Of a DNA stretch of 64,000 nucleotides, positions 18,609-30,344 are shown piece after piece. The position numbers were made by a program, and so were the translations under genes. Source of the stretch: Sphaerolaimus hirsutus (Eukaryota; Nematoda; Chromadorea; Monhysterida; Sphaerolaimidae); contig OZ038451.1 in assembly GCA_964036195.1 (NCBI GenBank), forward strand, positions 29,777,927 to 29,841,926. Reading direction: 5' to 3'. Within the stretch, counting starts at the first letter, position 1. Each line of letters opens with the position of its first letter. The notes beneath the pieces are model-generated. The model did no database searches. It saw nothing but the letters and a program-made list of their open reading frames with translations, and was not told the DNA's origin.

Positions 18609-20095
18609 ATGTTACTTAAACGTGTTCTATTAGCCTGATCGTGTTTACATTCGAGTGTGAGGGCACTCGATCCAACCGTGGTATAATGGGCCTCCACACG
18701 CTAGTTGACATCGCATTTTTCGCATGTAAAATGTCAACTCAGAGTCAACTGAAATTTTTCTCAGTTGACTCTAGTTGACAACGTACACACTAGTGATAAT
18801 GTCAACTAGTAAATTTGGGCAGTACAGATATTTGTGTCACTGGCCGAGTCAACTAAAGCATACGCGTATGTTTTTTTGCGTACGCGTATGTTTTTTTGGC
18901 ATACGCGAACGCAGAAAAACGTACGCGTATGTTTTTTTGCGTACTTATACAAATGTTTGCGTACGCGTACACAATTTATGCCTTTTGAATTGCCAAAAGT
19001 GTAAAAGTGAAAAAGTTAATTATGAATGTGATATTATTAGTGTTTTTTATGTCAAATGTGATATGTTGTGATATTTATGATTGTTATTTACTGTTGTTTT
19101 TACGTTTTTGAATGAAATTTTCCAAATTAGTTTTTTTATTACATATTTATTGAAGACACATACTAAAGTGAAAAATCACACAATCATCGATCTGGATCAA
19201 GTAAACGAACTTTTTTACGAAATTTTACATTTTGAAAAATTGAAATCAACGAAATTAAGTAACAGAAATTGCTGAAAACTTTAAAAAGCAACAATTTTAG
19301 AATTGGAAAAAACAAAGTAAAGCGTGTACTACTCGGGTTTATTGACAAGTTTTGAATATTTTGACAAGTTTTGAATTGTTTAAAGAAAAACAAACAACTA
19401 AGAAAAAAACAGATTTAGAAAAGAGAAAGAAAGATTCTTATCAAGTTGTAAAATTTTGAGAGAAATTGCAAACAGAATCTGTTGAACAAAATTTTTTCTG
19501 CTTTTTACTCAAAAAAATTTAGGTAGTACATTTTAAAAATTAAATTCTGAAAATTTATAAATGTTGTTGTTGTGGTTTTGTAAATCTTTACATATCAAAA
19601 AATTTGTAAGAAAAAAAAAGAAGAGGAGATTCATTTTAAACTTGAACAATTTGGAGATTGAAAATAGCAAACATGAAAACTTTAATTGTTGCATTTTTGC
19701 ATATTTTCAAAAAACATTTACAGCTTTTGACACAACTTTTTGAAATTTTTTTTTTGAAAAATCAAGGTAAAAAATTTCAAAATTTAGTTATTCTTTAAAA
19801 GTTGCACTTTTGTGTCTAACAAAGAATTCATATCTGCTATCTATTTACTATTAACAACAAAACAAAAAGTTTCCAAATTATTATAAAAACAAGCACATTC
19901 AAATCTTTCCAAAAATTCAAAAATACTCAAAAATCATCGCAAAATACCAAACAAAACCACTAATTCCAGAAAACATTCAAGCCATTTCACTTCAGACACC
20001 GCCCACTGCTGCCACTCTCCTGAAAGTATCAATAGAGTTAAGAATGGATTAGTCTATAAAATGTCAACTTATATATTGTTTACTTCACTACCATG

Positions 20096-20252
20096 CCCCA
20101 CACAGGCTACTTGACAATGACAGAAAATGTCAACTGTTTCCTGTCCCAATCCAAAGCTTGCTTTTCAATTCCTGAAAGCAAGCTTTGAATGGGGATCAGT
20201 TTGGTTTGGAACTTTACATTTGGTGTTGATGTCAACTAGCCTGTGTGGGCCC
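20096..20252. mobile_element. Short nested inverted-repeat element
   Basis: Ends CCCACACAGGCTACTTGAC and GTCAACTAGCCTGTGTGGG. An inner GCAAGCTTTG/CAAAGCTTGC pair lies at about 20152-20192. A smaller relative of the element that contains it, and similar at the termini to 26727-27009. Confidence 0.55.
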
Positions 20253-21049
20253 TATTTTTCAATTATGAGGTGGAGCCAACCACTTACACACACACTCAAA
20301 CTTATATAAGTTGACATTTTCAATCTATAAATATAACTATAAGCAACATAAATGACAACATGCAACCGTAAATGTCAACTAATCTGTGTTTACATTTGCA
20401 GTTGACATTTTCATTTACAGTGTTCATTGAATTGACTTTTTGGCTGTTTCAAAAGTTTCAATAAAAGTGAAAATCATGATCGAAAATGTCAACTGAGCTG
20501 AAAGTGTACGCTGCGTACGCTAGTATACGTTTTTTTTCATTTCAGTTGACACAAGTGTTGTGCGTACGATGTCAAGTACCCAAAATCGTATGAAAACGTC
20601 AAAAAACGTATGCAAAAGTGCGTATTTCCGGCAGTTGACTCAGCGCTCGCCGACTTTCCAAAAGTAACTTTATTTATCCAATTTACATTCTATTTATACG
20701 AAATTTTAGGTACACATAGAGAAAAATAATGTGCATCTTTCATAGAAGAACTTTTTGCAAAGGAACAGTTCAAAAAAGTGTGAGAATTTTTTTTGTTGAA
20801 AATTTCCAAGTCAGTTGACATCGCGTTTTTTGTATACTATGAGTGCATACGCATATTGACATAAGCTACATAGACATTTTGTCAACTTCAAATTTTTTTC
20901 TACACTTCATGTGTTCAATAAACAATGCTTTTCAATACTAATGTTCTGATTTTGTTGATGCAGAGGTAGCTGCACCAGATATTACTATCACAAGGGACAC
21001 TACTTGGTGATTCTGTTCATTTCTGCAAGTGCTGATTTGTGTGTGCAGT

Positions 21050-21490
21050 ATGTGCATCCTTAAATTTATTTTTACACTTATATTTTTTGCTATATTATTA
21101 TTATTTTTTAAATTATTTTTATTTAAATTTTATTTTTTTATTTGTTTTAAATGTTTTTACTTATATTTTAATGTCCATTTTTTTAAATTGTTTTTTTTTC
21201 TTAAAGTTTTATTATATTTATTTTTATGGGTATTTTATCTATTTTTTATTTTTCAATTATTTTTATTTTTTAAATAAATTTTATTGTTTTCATTTTAATT
21301 TTTACTAATTTTTTTATATTTTTACTTGAATTTTATAATTTTTATTATTATTATTTCATATTATAATTACTTTTTATTTATGAATTTTATAATTTTTATT
21401 ATTATTTTTTTCTTCCTATTTTTATAACTTTTTTATTTATATTTCAATTAAATTTTCCTTATTTAATTTAATTTTTTATGTTAATTAATT
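21050..21490. repeat. T-rich low-complexity tract
   Basis: Almost only T and A with strand-biased T runs (TTTTTATTTT units). Open frames across it are Phe/Leu/Tyr strings caused by composition. Confidence 0.8.
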
Positions 21491-22413
21491 ATGTTTTTTT
21501 ATACAAAAAGATACTGTATACTGGCAAGATTTCTGAGTTAATGAGTCGGATTTAAAAGTTATGTCAACTGATCCATTTCTAGGTGAAATGAATCAGTTGA
21601 CATATTTTTGTAAACTGTCAGTGTCAACTCATCAATTTTTTTCAGAGTTAGATATTTAGGTGTTAAAAATTGAAAAAGCTGCCGTTTTTTGAAATTTCTT
21701 GTGTTACTTGCTTCAATAGTCTTAGTATATCAAATTTCACATTCAGTGCTGTCATAACTTGCCAGGAAAACTTTTTAAAATTATTGAAGTTTGAAATATT
21801 GAAAAATTCATATCTTTCTTTTATGTTATGTGATTCTTTCAAAAAAAATACTGCTGTGTTAGCGTTTCTTTCGCCTTTCATTTGGTTATGTTGGCATTAT
21901 GATATGATTCCGTGTTGCGTGATGAAAAATAAATTTCCATTTAAAGAAAAAGATTTTTTATTCTTTCAAAAAAATTTATTACAAATAATAATTACTACAG
22001 AAAAATTCACAGACATTTATAGTACATGAAACAACTATCTAATTAACAAGCATTCACACATGTAAACGATAAAAAATTATTGAATATGGAACATGAAAAT
22101 AATTTTTCATTTGGTTATGCTTCACACAATATATGATAATTAGGTGTCAAAAAATCAGATTAATTATGGTTTATCACATAACACTCTTTAAATCACACAA
22201 ACTGCATCGTAGAAAGCAGGGTCAACTCGTTTCTGAGAATGGATTTTTCCAGTTGACTTTTTCAATGAAATACATGAGCTAAATGCCAAAAATATGGGTT
22301 AACGCGTATGCTCTTTTAAAAAAGTCAAGTGGTGAGTGATTGTGTCAACTGAAACACTAGTTGACTCTGAGTTGACTCTGAAATGCGATGTCAACTAGCG
22401 TGTGGAGGCCCAA

Positions 22414-22770
22414 TACCGTATTACCTCGAAATACCCCCATGGGGGTTTATTATTTCGCCAGCAAAATTTGAGGGGGGGTTAATTCGAGGGGGGGTTTATT
22501 CGAGGGTTTTTTTTATTATTTCGTCAGAAATTTTCGTAAGGATCGTAGTAAATAGTAGGCATTTGCGTACCCAAAATAGGTAATAAATGTGTCCAAACGT
22601 ATTTATTATGACATGACGTATTTATTATGTACATGACGTACATCATTCCGAAGGGGGGGGGGGGTATTTCGAGGGGGGGTTTATTATTTCCCCAGCCCAT
22701 TTTGAGGGGGGGTTAATTCGAGGGGGGGGGGTTAATTCAAGGGGGGGGGATAATTCGAGGTAATACGGTA
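22414..22770. repeat. TACCGTATT-terminated G/C-run element
   Basis: TACCGTATTACCTCGAAATA at the left, TTCGAGGTAATACGGTA at the right, with GGGGGGGTTTATTATTTCG modules between. It abuts the end of the 3.7-kb element. Confidence 0.7.
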
Positions 22771-23841
22771 CCTTGTTTTTATTATTGTTGTTGAACTGTT
22801 GAATACTCGGATAACAAGAGTTGACCGAAGTGCATGCAGTGCAGTGAATGAAGTGCAAGTTTTCCTGGAAGTTCTGTGGGAACTGAGGCAGAGGCGGACA
22901 GGTGGGTCAGGTTCGTGTGTTTTGAGTTTTTCTGTAACTTTTTGTGTAAATATATAATATGATCAGAGACATCAAAATGCGGATTGTGTATTTACTGGAT
23001 CTGTTGAGTAAAAAGCACCTAGAGACCTCCAAACTGATGAGTCCTGGGTCTGGGTGCGCCTGGGTCTGAGTCTTTGGGTAGGGACAAAACCGTTGCTTTC
23101 ATATAGGTTAAAATTAAAATAAATAAATATCACATTTCTTGCTATTTTTTCCCATAAAAAAGGACAAAGAAGGTGGAATTGTCGACTTCTTGCTCTAAAC
23201 ACAGTGGACTTGTCAACTTCTTGCCCGAAATTTTTGCATTTTTCCCAAAAAATGTCAAATTTGGCACTTTGCCATATGTGCATGTGAGGTCAAAAAATTT
23301 ATGGAAAATGATTAAAAATGTGCGGAAGTAGCCCCAGATCACGTTTCCGGGCCTCACTCGAAATTTTCATATTTTGGACTTGTCGACTTTTAGAAGTAGA
23401 CGCCTCAATTATTAGCTTACAGAAACAATCACTCTGTGAACTACTGTTTGAGTAGACCGATGAGATTTTGGTCGAGTATTCAAATTGGAACCATGCAAAG
23501 TAGCTTGTATGGCACCATTATCATCACTATTTCATTGTAAGCAGTTACATGGACAAAAACTGACAAATGACACAAATATACAAATTGAAAGATGCAATGC
23601 GACTAGGGTAGGACAAAAATTTTTTAAAGGACCTCAATAAAAAAAAATCAATTGTTTAAATAAAGATCGCTGGGTCAAAATTAGTCCCATTTCTCACTAA
23701 AATCGCCTCTGAGGGTATTAAATACCATATAAATTGATTGGCAGTGCACACTTATGCTTTTTGTGGTAATATAAGTACTGTTGAGCTTTGGAAAAGCTTG
23801 AGAGTCTGTTATTTATAAGTTTAAAAGTGATTAAATTGTTA
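22771..23841. repeat. Unassigned DNA with a partial copy of the GAGGCGTCTACTTC element
   Basis: 23110-23408 is an inverted, partial copy of 46505-46790 (shared GGACTTGTCGACTT and AGAAGTAGACGCCTC end near 23380-23408, and TGACCTCACATG-type phrases). The rest, including 23409-23841, shows nothing I recognise. Confidence 0.5.
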
Positions 23842-25296
23842 TAAACACCTTCCCGGACAAGTTCACCACCCATTTTTTTATTTCACTTCGAATGCAATAT
23901 TTCCATCCATAGGGGTGTTATAAAGCTGAAACTTTGTATATAATAAGTTGTAAGACCCCTCTACTTCCCAACAATAGTGGAGGTGCGGCGACTCACTACA
24001 GGGTGGGTCGCCCTATATGCAACATTTTTTTTGGCGTTTTTGGTGTCCCAATCAAGTTCACCACCCACTTGATTGGCGACACTACAAGAGCCATATCTCC
24101 AGCTGTGATGGCAGTATAAAGCTGAAATTTGGGGGATGTCTTGCCAACAACCCCCCTCACAGTATACCAGTGGGGCGGCTGCAGACGACCCACTAAAGCA
24201 TGGGTCACTGCATATAAAGTTGACCATTTTCTAAAAACAGCCCAAGTGTCCCAAAACAAGTTCATCACACAACTGCATTTAAAAAAATGTTGCAACAACA
24301 TACCTAATATAAGACTGAATCAGGTTGGAACCATAGTTCAGCCAAAAAAATTTTTTTTCAGTAGGGCACCCACCCTGACCCATAAACGGTAGACCAAAAA
24401 TTTCACTTTAAACCAATTTTTTGTTTCACACTTAAAAAGTTGGTTTACAAAGTTCACTAGAGAATGGTCTAAGGTTCAAAGTTATGTAAACAATATAACC
24501 TCTAAAATGCCACCATAAGGAAATTTACTTGGGGTGAATTCCATGATGTCAAAATGATGTCATTGCAGGAACAAAATTTGACAAAATTTTCACTTTTTCA
24601 TTCACCCAACTAAATTTCCTTATGGAAGCATTTGAGAGGATATGTTGTTTACATAACTTTTAACCTTAGACCATTCTCTAGTGAACTTTGTAAACCAACT
24701 TTTTAAGTGTGAAACAAAAAAATTGGTTTAAAGTGAAATTTTCCGTCTACCGTTTATGGGACAGGGTGGGTGCCGTACTGAAAAAATTTTTTTTGGCCAA
24801 ACTAGGGTTCCAACACGATTTAGTTTTATATTAGGTATGTTGTTGCAACATTTTTTTAATGCAGTTGGGTGATGAACTTGTTTTGGGACACTTGGGCTGT
24901 TTTTAGAAAATTGTCAACTTTATATGCAGTGACCCATGCTTAAGTGGGTCGTCGGCAGCCGCCCTGCTGGTGGATCGTGAAGGGGGTTGTTGGCAAGACA
25001 TCCCCCAAATTTCAGCTTCATACCGCCATCACAGCTGGAGATATTTCCCTCGTAGTGTAGCCAATCAAGTGGGTGGTGAACTTGATTGGGACACCAAAAA
25101 CGCCAAAAAAAATGTTGCATATCGGGCGACCCACCCTGTAGTGAGTCGCCGCACCCCCCACCATTGTTGGGGAGTAGAGGGGTCTTACAACTTTATATAT
25201 ACAAAGTTTCAGCTTTATAACACCCCCATGAACGGAGATATTGCATTCGAAGTGAAATAAAAAAATGGGTGGTGAACTTGTCCGGGAAGGTGTTTA
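23842..25296. mobile_element. 1.45-kb foldback element
   Basis: Arms of roughly 650-700 bp, starting TAAACACCTTCCCGGACAAG and ending CTTGTCCGGGAAGGTGTTTA. They pair through 'GTAGTGAGTCGCC' and 'CAGCTGGAGATAT' blocks to a centre near 24550. The same terminal TAAACACCTTCCCGG occurs at 31975-32266. No coding sequence. Confidence 0.7.
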
Positions 25297-25664
25297 TTTG
25301 CAATGTGAAAACACAAATGAACAACACAACGTGCCTTACATGTTTAAAAGCACACAAAAATGGGTACAACTTGTTTGTAAAAGCCATGAAAAAGCAACTG
25401 ATGGATTCCATGCATGAAACTGCGCACTTGCGCGCAAAGTTTTTGCATTTTATCTAGTGCATTTTACCAAAAAATTTTGCAAGCGATTAAAATAAAATCG
25501 GTACGGGTGTTGCGATTTTTCTGTAAATCTGATTTAAAAAATCGCTTGCCAACCCTAGATGCAACGATACACAACACTTTACAAAACATTGAATTTCAAA
25601 ATATTGCATTTCAAATCACAAATCAGTAATTTTGGAGCATATGCACAAAAACACTGGTAATGGG
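25297..25664. repeat. Fragment related to the TAGGGTTGG MITE
   Basis: 'AACTGCGCACTTGCGCGCAA' near 25419 resembles, inverted, the interior of 3681-4384 ('TTTTGCGCGCAAGCGCGCAA'). 'TTGCCAACCCTA' at 25547 resembles its right terminus. Otherwise unassigned. Confidence 0.35.
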
Positions 25665-26435
25665 TAGGGTTCAAACGATATATCGTATCGAATATCGAAT
25701 ATCGGATATCGACCATTTTTTCATATCGAATATCGAATATCAATATCGAAAATTTTGAAAAAATATCGACTATCGAATATCGATATCGAAAATTTTGAAA
25801 AAATATCGAATATCGATATCGAATATCGACCATTTTTTCGATATATCGAACCTGTATTGTGTCCCTAAATTAAGTTATCATTTTCATTTTGACATATTTA
25901 TGATTGATCTGATTTGCTTATAGTATTGTATCTGATGAGTAAAAGTACAGTATTTATAATGTTATTTTTGTTGGAGTGCTAAATTTGGAGCTAGAAAATG
26001 CTGATATGCTACTTTTTGCAACATGCCATTAAGCAATTAGGTTATAAGTATGAACTGTAATATCTACCAATTGTTATTTGTCTGATACACTTTGGTTCAT
26101 CATGTTTTTCTTCCATGTTCTACTTTTGACTGATGTAAACCTTTTTAAATCACATGTAACATTCACATTTCAGTAAAGAGATGATTAACCATGTGTGCAA
26201 CCACATGAAAATACAATATGCCACTTGAAATATGCCTTGCTATACCAAAAGCAAATCGCAATATCGAATATCGAAAATATCGAAATATCGAATATCGAAT
26301 ATCGACCATTTTTCAATATCGAATATCGAATATCGATATCGAGGTTTCATATCGTATCGATATCGAATATCGAGTTTCAGAAAAAAATATCGAATATGAA
26401 TATCGATATCGAAAAGTCATATCGTTTGAACCCTA
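25665..26435. mobile_element. hAT-like MITE with GATATC-type body, copy 2 (inverted)
   Basis: TAGGGTTCAAACGATAT / ATCGTTTGAACCCTA with exact 8-bp duplication GTAATGGG (25657-25664, 26436-26443). The core is the reverse complement of the core at 5597-6351 (for example CATGAAAATACAATATGCCA). Confidence 0.85.
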
Positions 26436-26726
26436 GTAATGGGTGTGGTGTATGGACTGTGGCTAGACGGGATTTGTGATCAGCACTACCTATATGGGCG
26501 TGGGAGTGACAGTATTATTGTGCCATGCAAACCAAAAAATACCCAATTTTCTCTGCAAACACCAGTTTATATCAAACCACCAAACTATTTATTGATTGAA
26601 CAAATCACCAAAAAAAGTAATGCATGTGAATATATAGAGCAAATATTTTTGGGGTTGTGCTCTATATACCCTGAAGCCTCACCAAAAAGCTTCCTTTAGT
26701 ATATACCTCACCACACACATCAATGG
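26436..26726. other. Unassigned AT-rich DNA
   Basis: No gene, tandem repeat or inverted repeat was recognised here. Confidence 0.3.
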
Positions 26727-27009
26727 CGCCACACAGATAAGTTTTCATGGTTCCAAAATGAAAACTGGTTCTTATCACAATTCAAATCTTGCTGACAAGT
26801 AACACTATGCATAAATCTACACATATATTTCATACCAGCTTTGTACATTGCGATGCGCATACCACAGTATTTTTTTCACACTGTAACTTTATTAACAACA
26901 TGAGTCAACACTTTTGGATTTGAACGTCATTCGTCGGCTCCCCAGGAAGCTTTGATTTGGGATGGGAACCAGTTTTCATTTTGGAACCATGATAACTAGT
27001 CTGTGTGGC
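26727..27009. mobile_element. Inverted-repeat element with GCCACACAGA ends
   Basis: Left GCCACACAGATAAGTTTTCA and right ACTAGTCTGTGTGGC, with inner paired GGTTCCAAAATGAAAACTGG / CCAGTTTTCATTTTGGAACC. Related in its termini to the CACACTAGT group. Confidence 0.55.
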
Positions 27010-27097
27010 CACAATATTATATTATACACCAACACCATTATGGACCAACACTTGGTTGAAAACAGTGCAGTAACTGTTATTGTGCGAACAATCAAAA

Positions 27098-27440
27098 TAC
27101 CGTATTTCCTCGAAATACACCCCGGGGGGGGGGGGGTGATTGTTTCAGAGTGAGAATTTTGAGGGGGGGGTATTTCAGGGGGGCTAATTTTTGGCCAGAA
27201 TTTTTTTAATATTCCAGTACTAAATTGTTGTCTGAAACATACGCAGACGTAGAAAAATGCAACAATAACTGCTATATATAAGGGTCTATTGACGTATATA
27301 AGCATGTAACACTGTTCTAACATAACAATTCATTGTTTTTAACATGTGTTTTGCATTGCCCAAATCACAAACCGCAGGTTGTATGTACATTCTCTGTACA
27401 CTCAATTTGGGGGAGAGGGTATTTCGAGGGGCGGGGGGCT
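27098..27440. repeat. TACCGTATT-type element, right end lost
   Basis: TACCGTATTTCCTCGAAATA at 27098, then G-run modules and ACTTCTAAC-like phrases as in 1074-1494. The matching right terminus is not found before 27450. Confidence 0.55.
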
Positions 27441-27592
27441 AATAAGCTTAAAAAAAAATATTATCTGAAATAATCTTTCCCATTTAAAAAGTTGTGGTGT
27501 AAGACCTAATAAAAATCCACTCTTGTAAACATAAGGCAAATAGACATTTTTGGAAACACCATTTCAACAGGTTTTTCTAACAATGAAGCAGG

Positions 27593-28162
27593 TAGGGTGT
27601 CAACAAAAACTTTTTGGCGGAAAACAGAAACGGAAACGGAAAAATTTTTACACTTGCCGGAAAACGGAAACGGAAACGGAAAAAAATTTGCACCTGCCGG
27701 AAAACGGAAAACGGAAAAATGAAAGGCCGGAAAACGGAAACGGAAACGGAAAAATTTGCTGAAATAATGCCGGAAACGGAAAAAATTTGCTGAAATTTTG
27801 CCGGAAACGGAAAAAAAATTGCTGAAATTTACCCAGAAATCAAAAAATTTGCAGAAATCTTACCAGACATAGAAACAATTCACATAATTGAGAACCTGCA
27901 TGCATGTTTACCAGTTTGGCTGAAACAGAAAACAGAATTGAGTCAGAAAATGGTAAAAAGTTGGAAAAACAGACAATTGAGCCGGAAAACGGAAAAAAGG
28001 CGGAAAAACTGAAATTTTAGCCGGAAAACGGAAAATGAGCCGGAAAAACGGAAACAGAAACGGAAAAAAAATTTAGCAGCCAGAAAACGGAAACGGAAAC
28101 GGAAAAAAATTTGGCTGCGGAAAGCGGAAACGGAAAACGGAAAACGGAAAGTTGACACCCTA
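27593..28162. mobile_element. hAT-like MITE with GGAAAC-type body
   Basis: Ends TAGGGTGTCAAC / GTTGACACCCTA with exact 8-bp duplication GAAGCAGG (27585-27592, 28163-28170). Interior is GGAAAACGGAAACGGAAA cryptic repeat, running as its own reverse-symmetric version on both sides of a short core (about 27830-27950). Confidence 0.85.
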
Positions 28163-28287
28163 GAAGCAGGTACACAACGCAACAAACAACAACACTACAC
28201 AAAGTGACAAACAATGTGATGAAACTACAAATAAAATTCTACGTGTGTTAGGAATCTTTTTATCAACTGTTGCTATCTAACCATGAC

Positions 28288-29174
28288 TAGTGATGGAATG
28301 GCGCCATGGCGCTGGCGCCATTTGAGGGCGTCAAAGGGCGCCGCGCCATGGTGCCATTGGCGCTTGGTGCCCTTTTTTTTGTGGCGCCCTTGGCGCCTGG
28401 CGCCCACATTCTGTAAAGCGCCATGGCGCACTTGTCACTTGGAGCCCTCTTTCCGTGGCGCCTTTGGGGCCTGGCGCCCTGCTTTTAAAGGGCGCCAAAA
28501 AGGCGCCAGCAGGGTTTCAAGGTGAGTGCTGTATAAATGGAGAAAAAGATGAAAAACGCATTCATGGATGATCTGAATTCGCCAGAAAAATGGACAAAGT
28601 GGTGTGAGTGGGTATAAATCTTTTGTGCAACAGTTCATCAGATGTGTCTGACAGATCAGAAGACGAGAATGATGGAACGTTGAACTTGCAAAATCATAAA
28701 TCAACGGATTCAAATCGTTGCAATTCCATTTTTTTGTCCATTTTGAGGAAACATCATTGGAAAAGTCAATTTGAAGTGAATGGATTGTTGTCAAATGACA
28801 ATATCCATTGTGTTTGAATTGTCATGTGAATGTTATTCGAATTTTTTTGTTGCTAGTGTTGTCTTTGTTCATTACACCCTGGAGAATGCAAATTAAGTAG
28901 TGAATGCATGTAAATACTAGGGTGCTGTAGAAACACTTTTAGCACAGGCAGGGTGTTGTATGCACTTATTTATCCTGGCGCCCTTGGTGCCTGGCGCCCT
29001 ATTTTTCTAATGGTGCCATGGTGCCCTTGGCGCTTGGCGCCCTCTTTCTGTGGCGCCCTTGGCGCCTGGCGCCCTTTTTCTGTGGCGCCCTTGGCGCTTG
29101 GCGCCCACTTTCTGAATGGCGCCATGGCGCCATTGGCGCCTGGCGCCCTTTTTTCTGGTGCTTTTCCATCACTA
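28288..29174. mobile_element. hAT-like MITE with GCGCCATGG-type body, long copy
   Basis: Ends TAGTGATGGAA / TTCCATCACTA with exact 8-bp duplication ACCATGAC (28280-28287, 29175-29182). GCGCCATGG/GGCGCTTGGCGCC words make up both flanks; about 28526-28970 is a unique core. Its CpG-rich palindromic body contrasts strongly with local AT-rich DNA. Confidence 0.85.
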
Positions 29175-29337
29175 ACCATGACTCATTTTAAACAGGGGGC
29201 ACAGCCGCCATGCCCTATTCACTAGACTTCACATACAATTTGCTCCTTCTCTGCTGAAAACTCTTGGGTACATCCCTGATTTTACTCACTTCACAATAAC
29301 CAAACTGTGGAACATTTTATAATGTTTTAGTGAATTC

Positions 29338-30344
29338 TTAACCCTGTTTGGAATTTTTGCTCCAGCAACAGTAGCATGCTTTTTGAATAATTGCCCTTGC
29401 TCTGTGGTTTCCAGCTGTGTGAAAAACAGCGACTGCAACAGCGTTTGCAATGTTCAACACTGCCCCAATGGTGACAATCGTTGCACTTGTAGAGTACACC
29501 CCAATGGATCCACACAGGAAACTGGCCAAACTGAGCACTGTGACCACAAGGCACCCAAATGCATTCACTTTAGCTGATGCTTCAATGTTTCCCATAAATG
29601 CAGGCCTGTGTTCCATGGCAACTTGTCTGATGCACGGGTGAATCCAGGTCATGGGGGCAGCCTCACACAGGATCACAGCTGTCATTGCAAAGATCACATT
29701 TGGTGCCACCTGAAACAGACTCACTGGTTTGGAGCCATAGTTTACCCAGCAGGAGAACTCGCTGGCATACTCTACAAACCACAACAGTGCACTAAATGCT
29801 GCAAAAATAAGTGGTAGGAAAATAACTATTGGAATTATTTTCATTGGTTTGAATGTGTCTTGTACAAAAACAAAAGTGATGATGGCATAATTGTGCAGTG
29901 CTTCAATAAATAATGAAAGAAAGAGTGCAGTTAAAAAATACTGCACAGCCAATGCTGACCATGCACAGATGGTGAGGCTCAGCTTTGGTACGCCAGCATC
30001 CACATCAAAGGGGTCACAGAAAGCATTGAAACCCCCCAGTGTCCTCTCCCTGCCAAAAAACAATATGATATTAGAAAAGAGTAAAGATAGCTCTTGCAAC
30101 ATATGGTACGTCCTGGCAATGCCAAAATCACCAATGATAAAATAAATGACTAGCAGTATAGCACACACAAATACAATGATAATACTTGAAACATTGTAAA
30201 GTGAGTTGGCAAAAAATCTTCCAGTTCTTGTGGCTGAAGTATCATGTGGATGGCATGAGGTCAGCCAATTTTCACAATTTTTGCCTTCTGCCAGACCACT
30301 TGGGCAGATGCATGAGTAATTATTGATGTGATCCACACAGGTAC
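29338..30344 (-). CDS. Receptor exon 9: end of EGF4 and 7TM domain
   Basis: Starts phase 1 after CATGCAG and ends TAA (29338-29340), 335 codons. [20 protein letters not shown] plus KNC closes EGF4. Seven hydrophobic helices follow: [119 protein letters not shown]. Short Cys-rich tail (CYCCW). The whole 7TM region is in one exon. Confidence 0.85.

Larger units (their letters stand above)
18687..22412. mobile_element. 3.7-kb composite element rich in GTTGAC/GTCAAC
   Basis: Perfect inverted ends TGGGCCTCCACACGCTAGTT and AACTAGCGTGTGGAGGCCCA, extended inward by AGTTGACTCTGAGTTGAC-type repeats on both sides. There is no open reading frame of note. Its interior holds a smaller inverted-repeat element (20096-20252) and a T-rich tract (21050-21490). 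No target duplication was identified, partly because another repeat starts at 22414. Confidence 0.6.

Noticed and set aside
21029..21308. Two overlapping Phe/Leu/Tyr-rich membrane-like proteins
   Set aside because: Pure consequence of a T-rich tract; no start context, homology or splice sites.
28608..28817. Short gene in the centre of the GCGCCATGG MITE
   Set aside because: No family or splice support; the central 445 bp is probably captured non-coding DNA.
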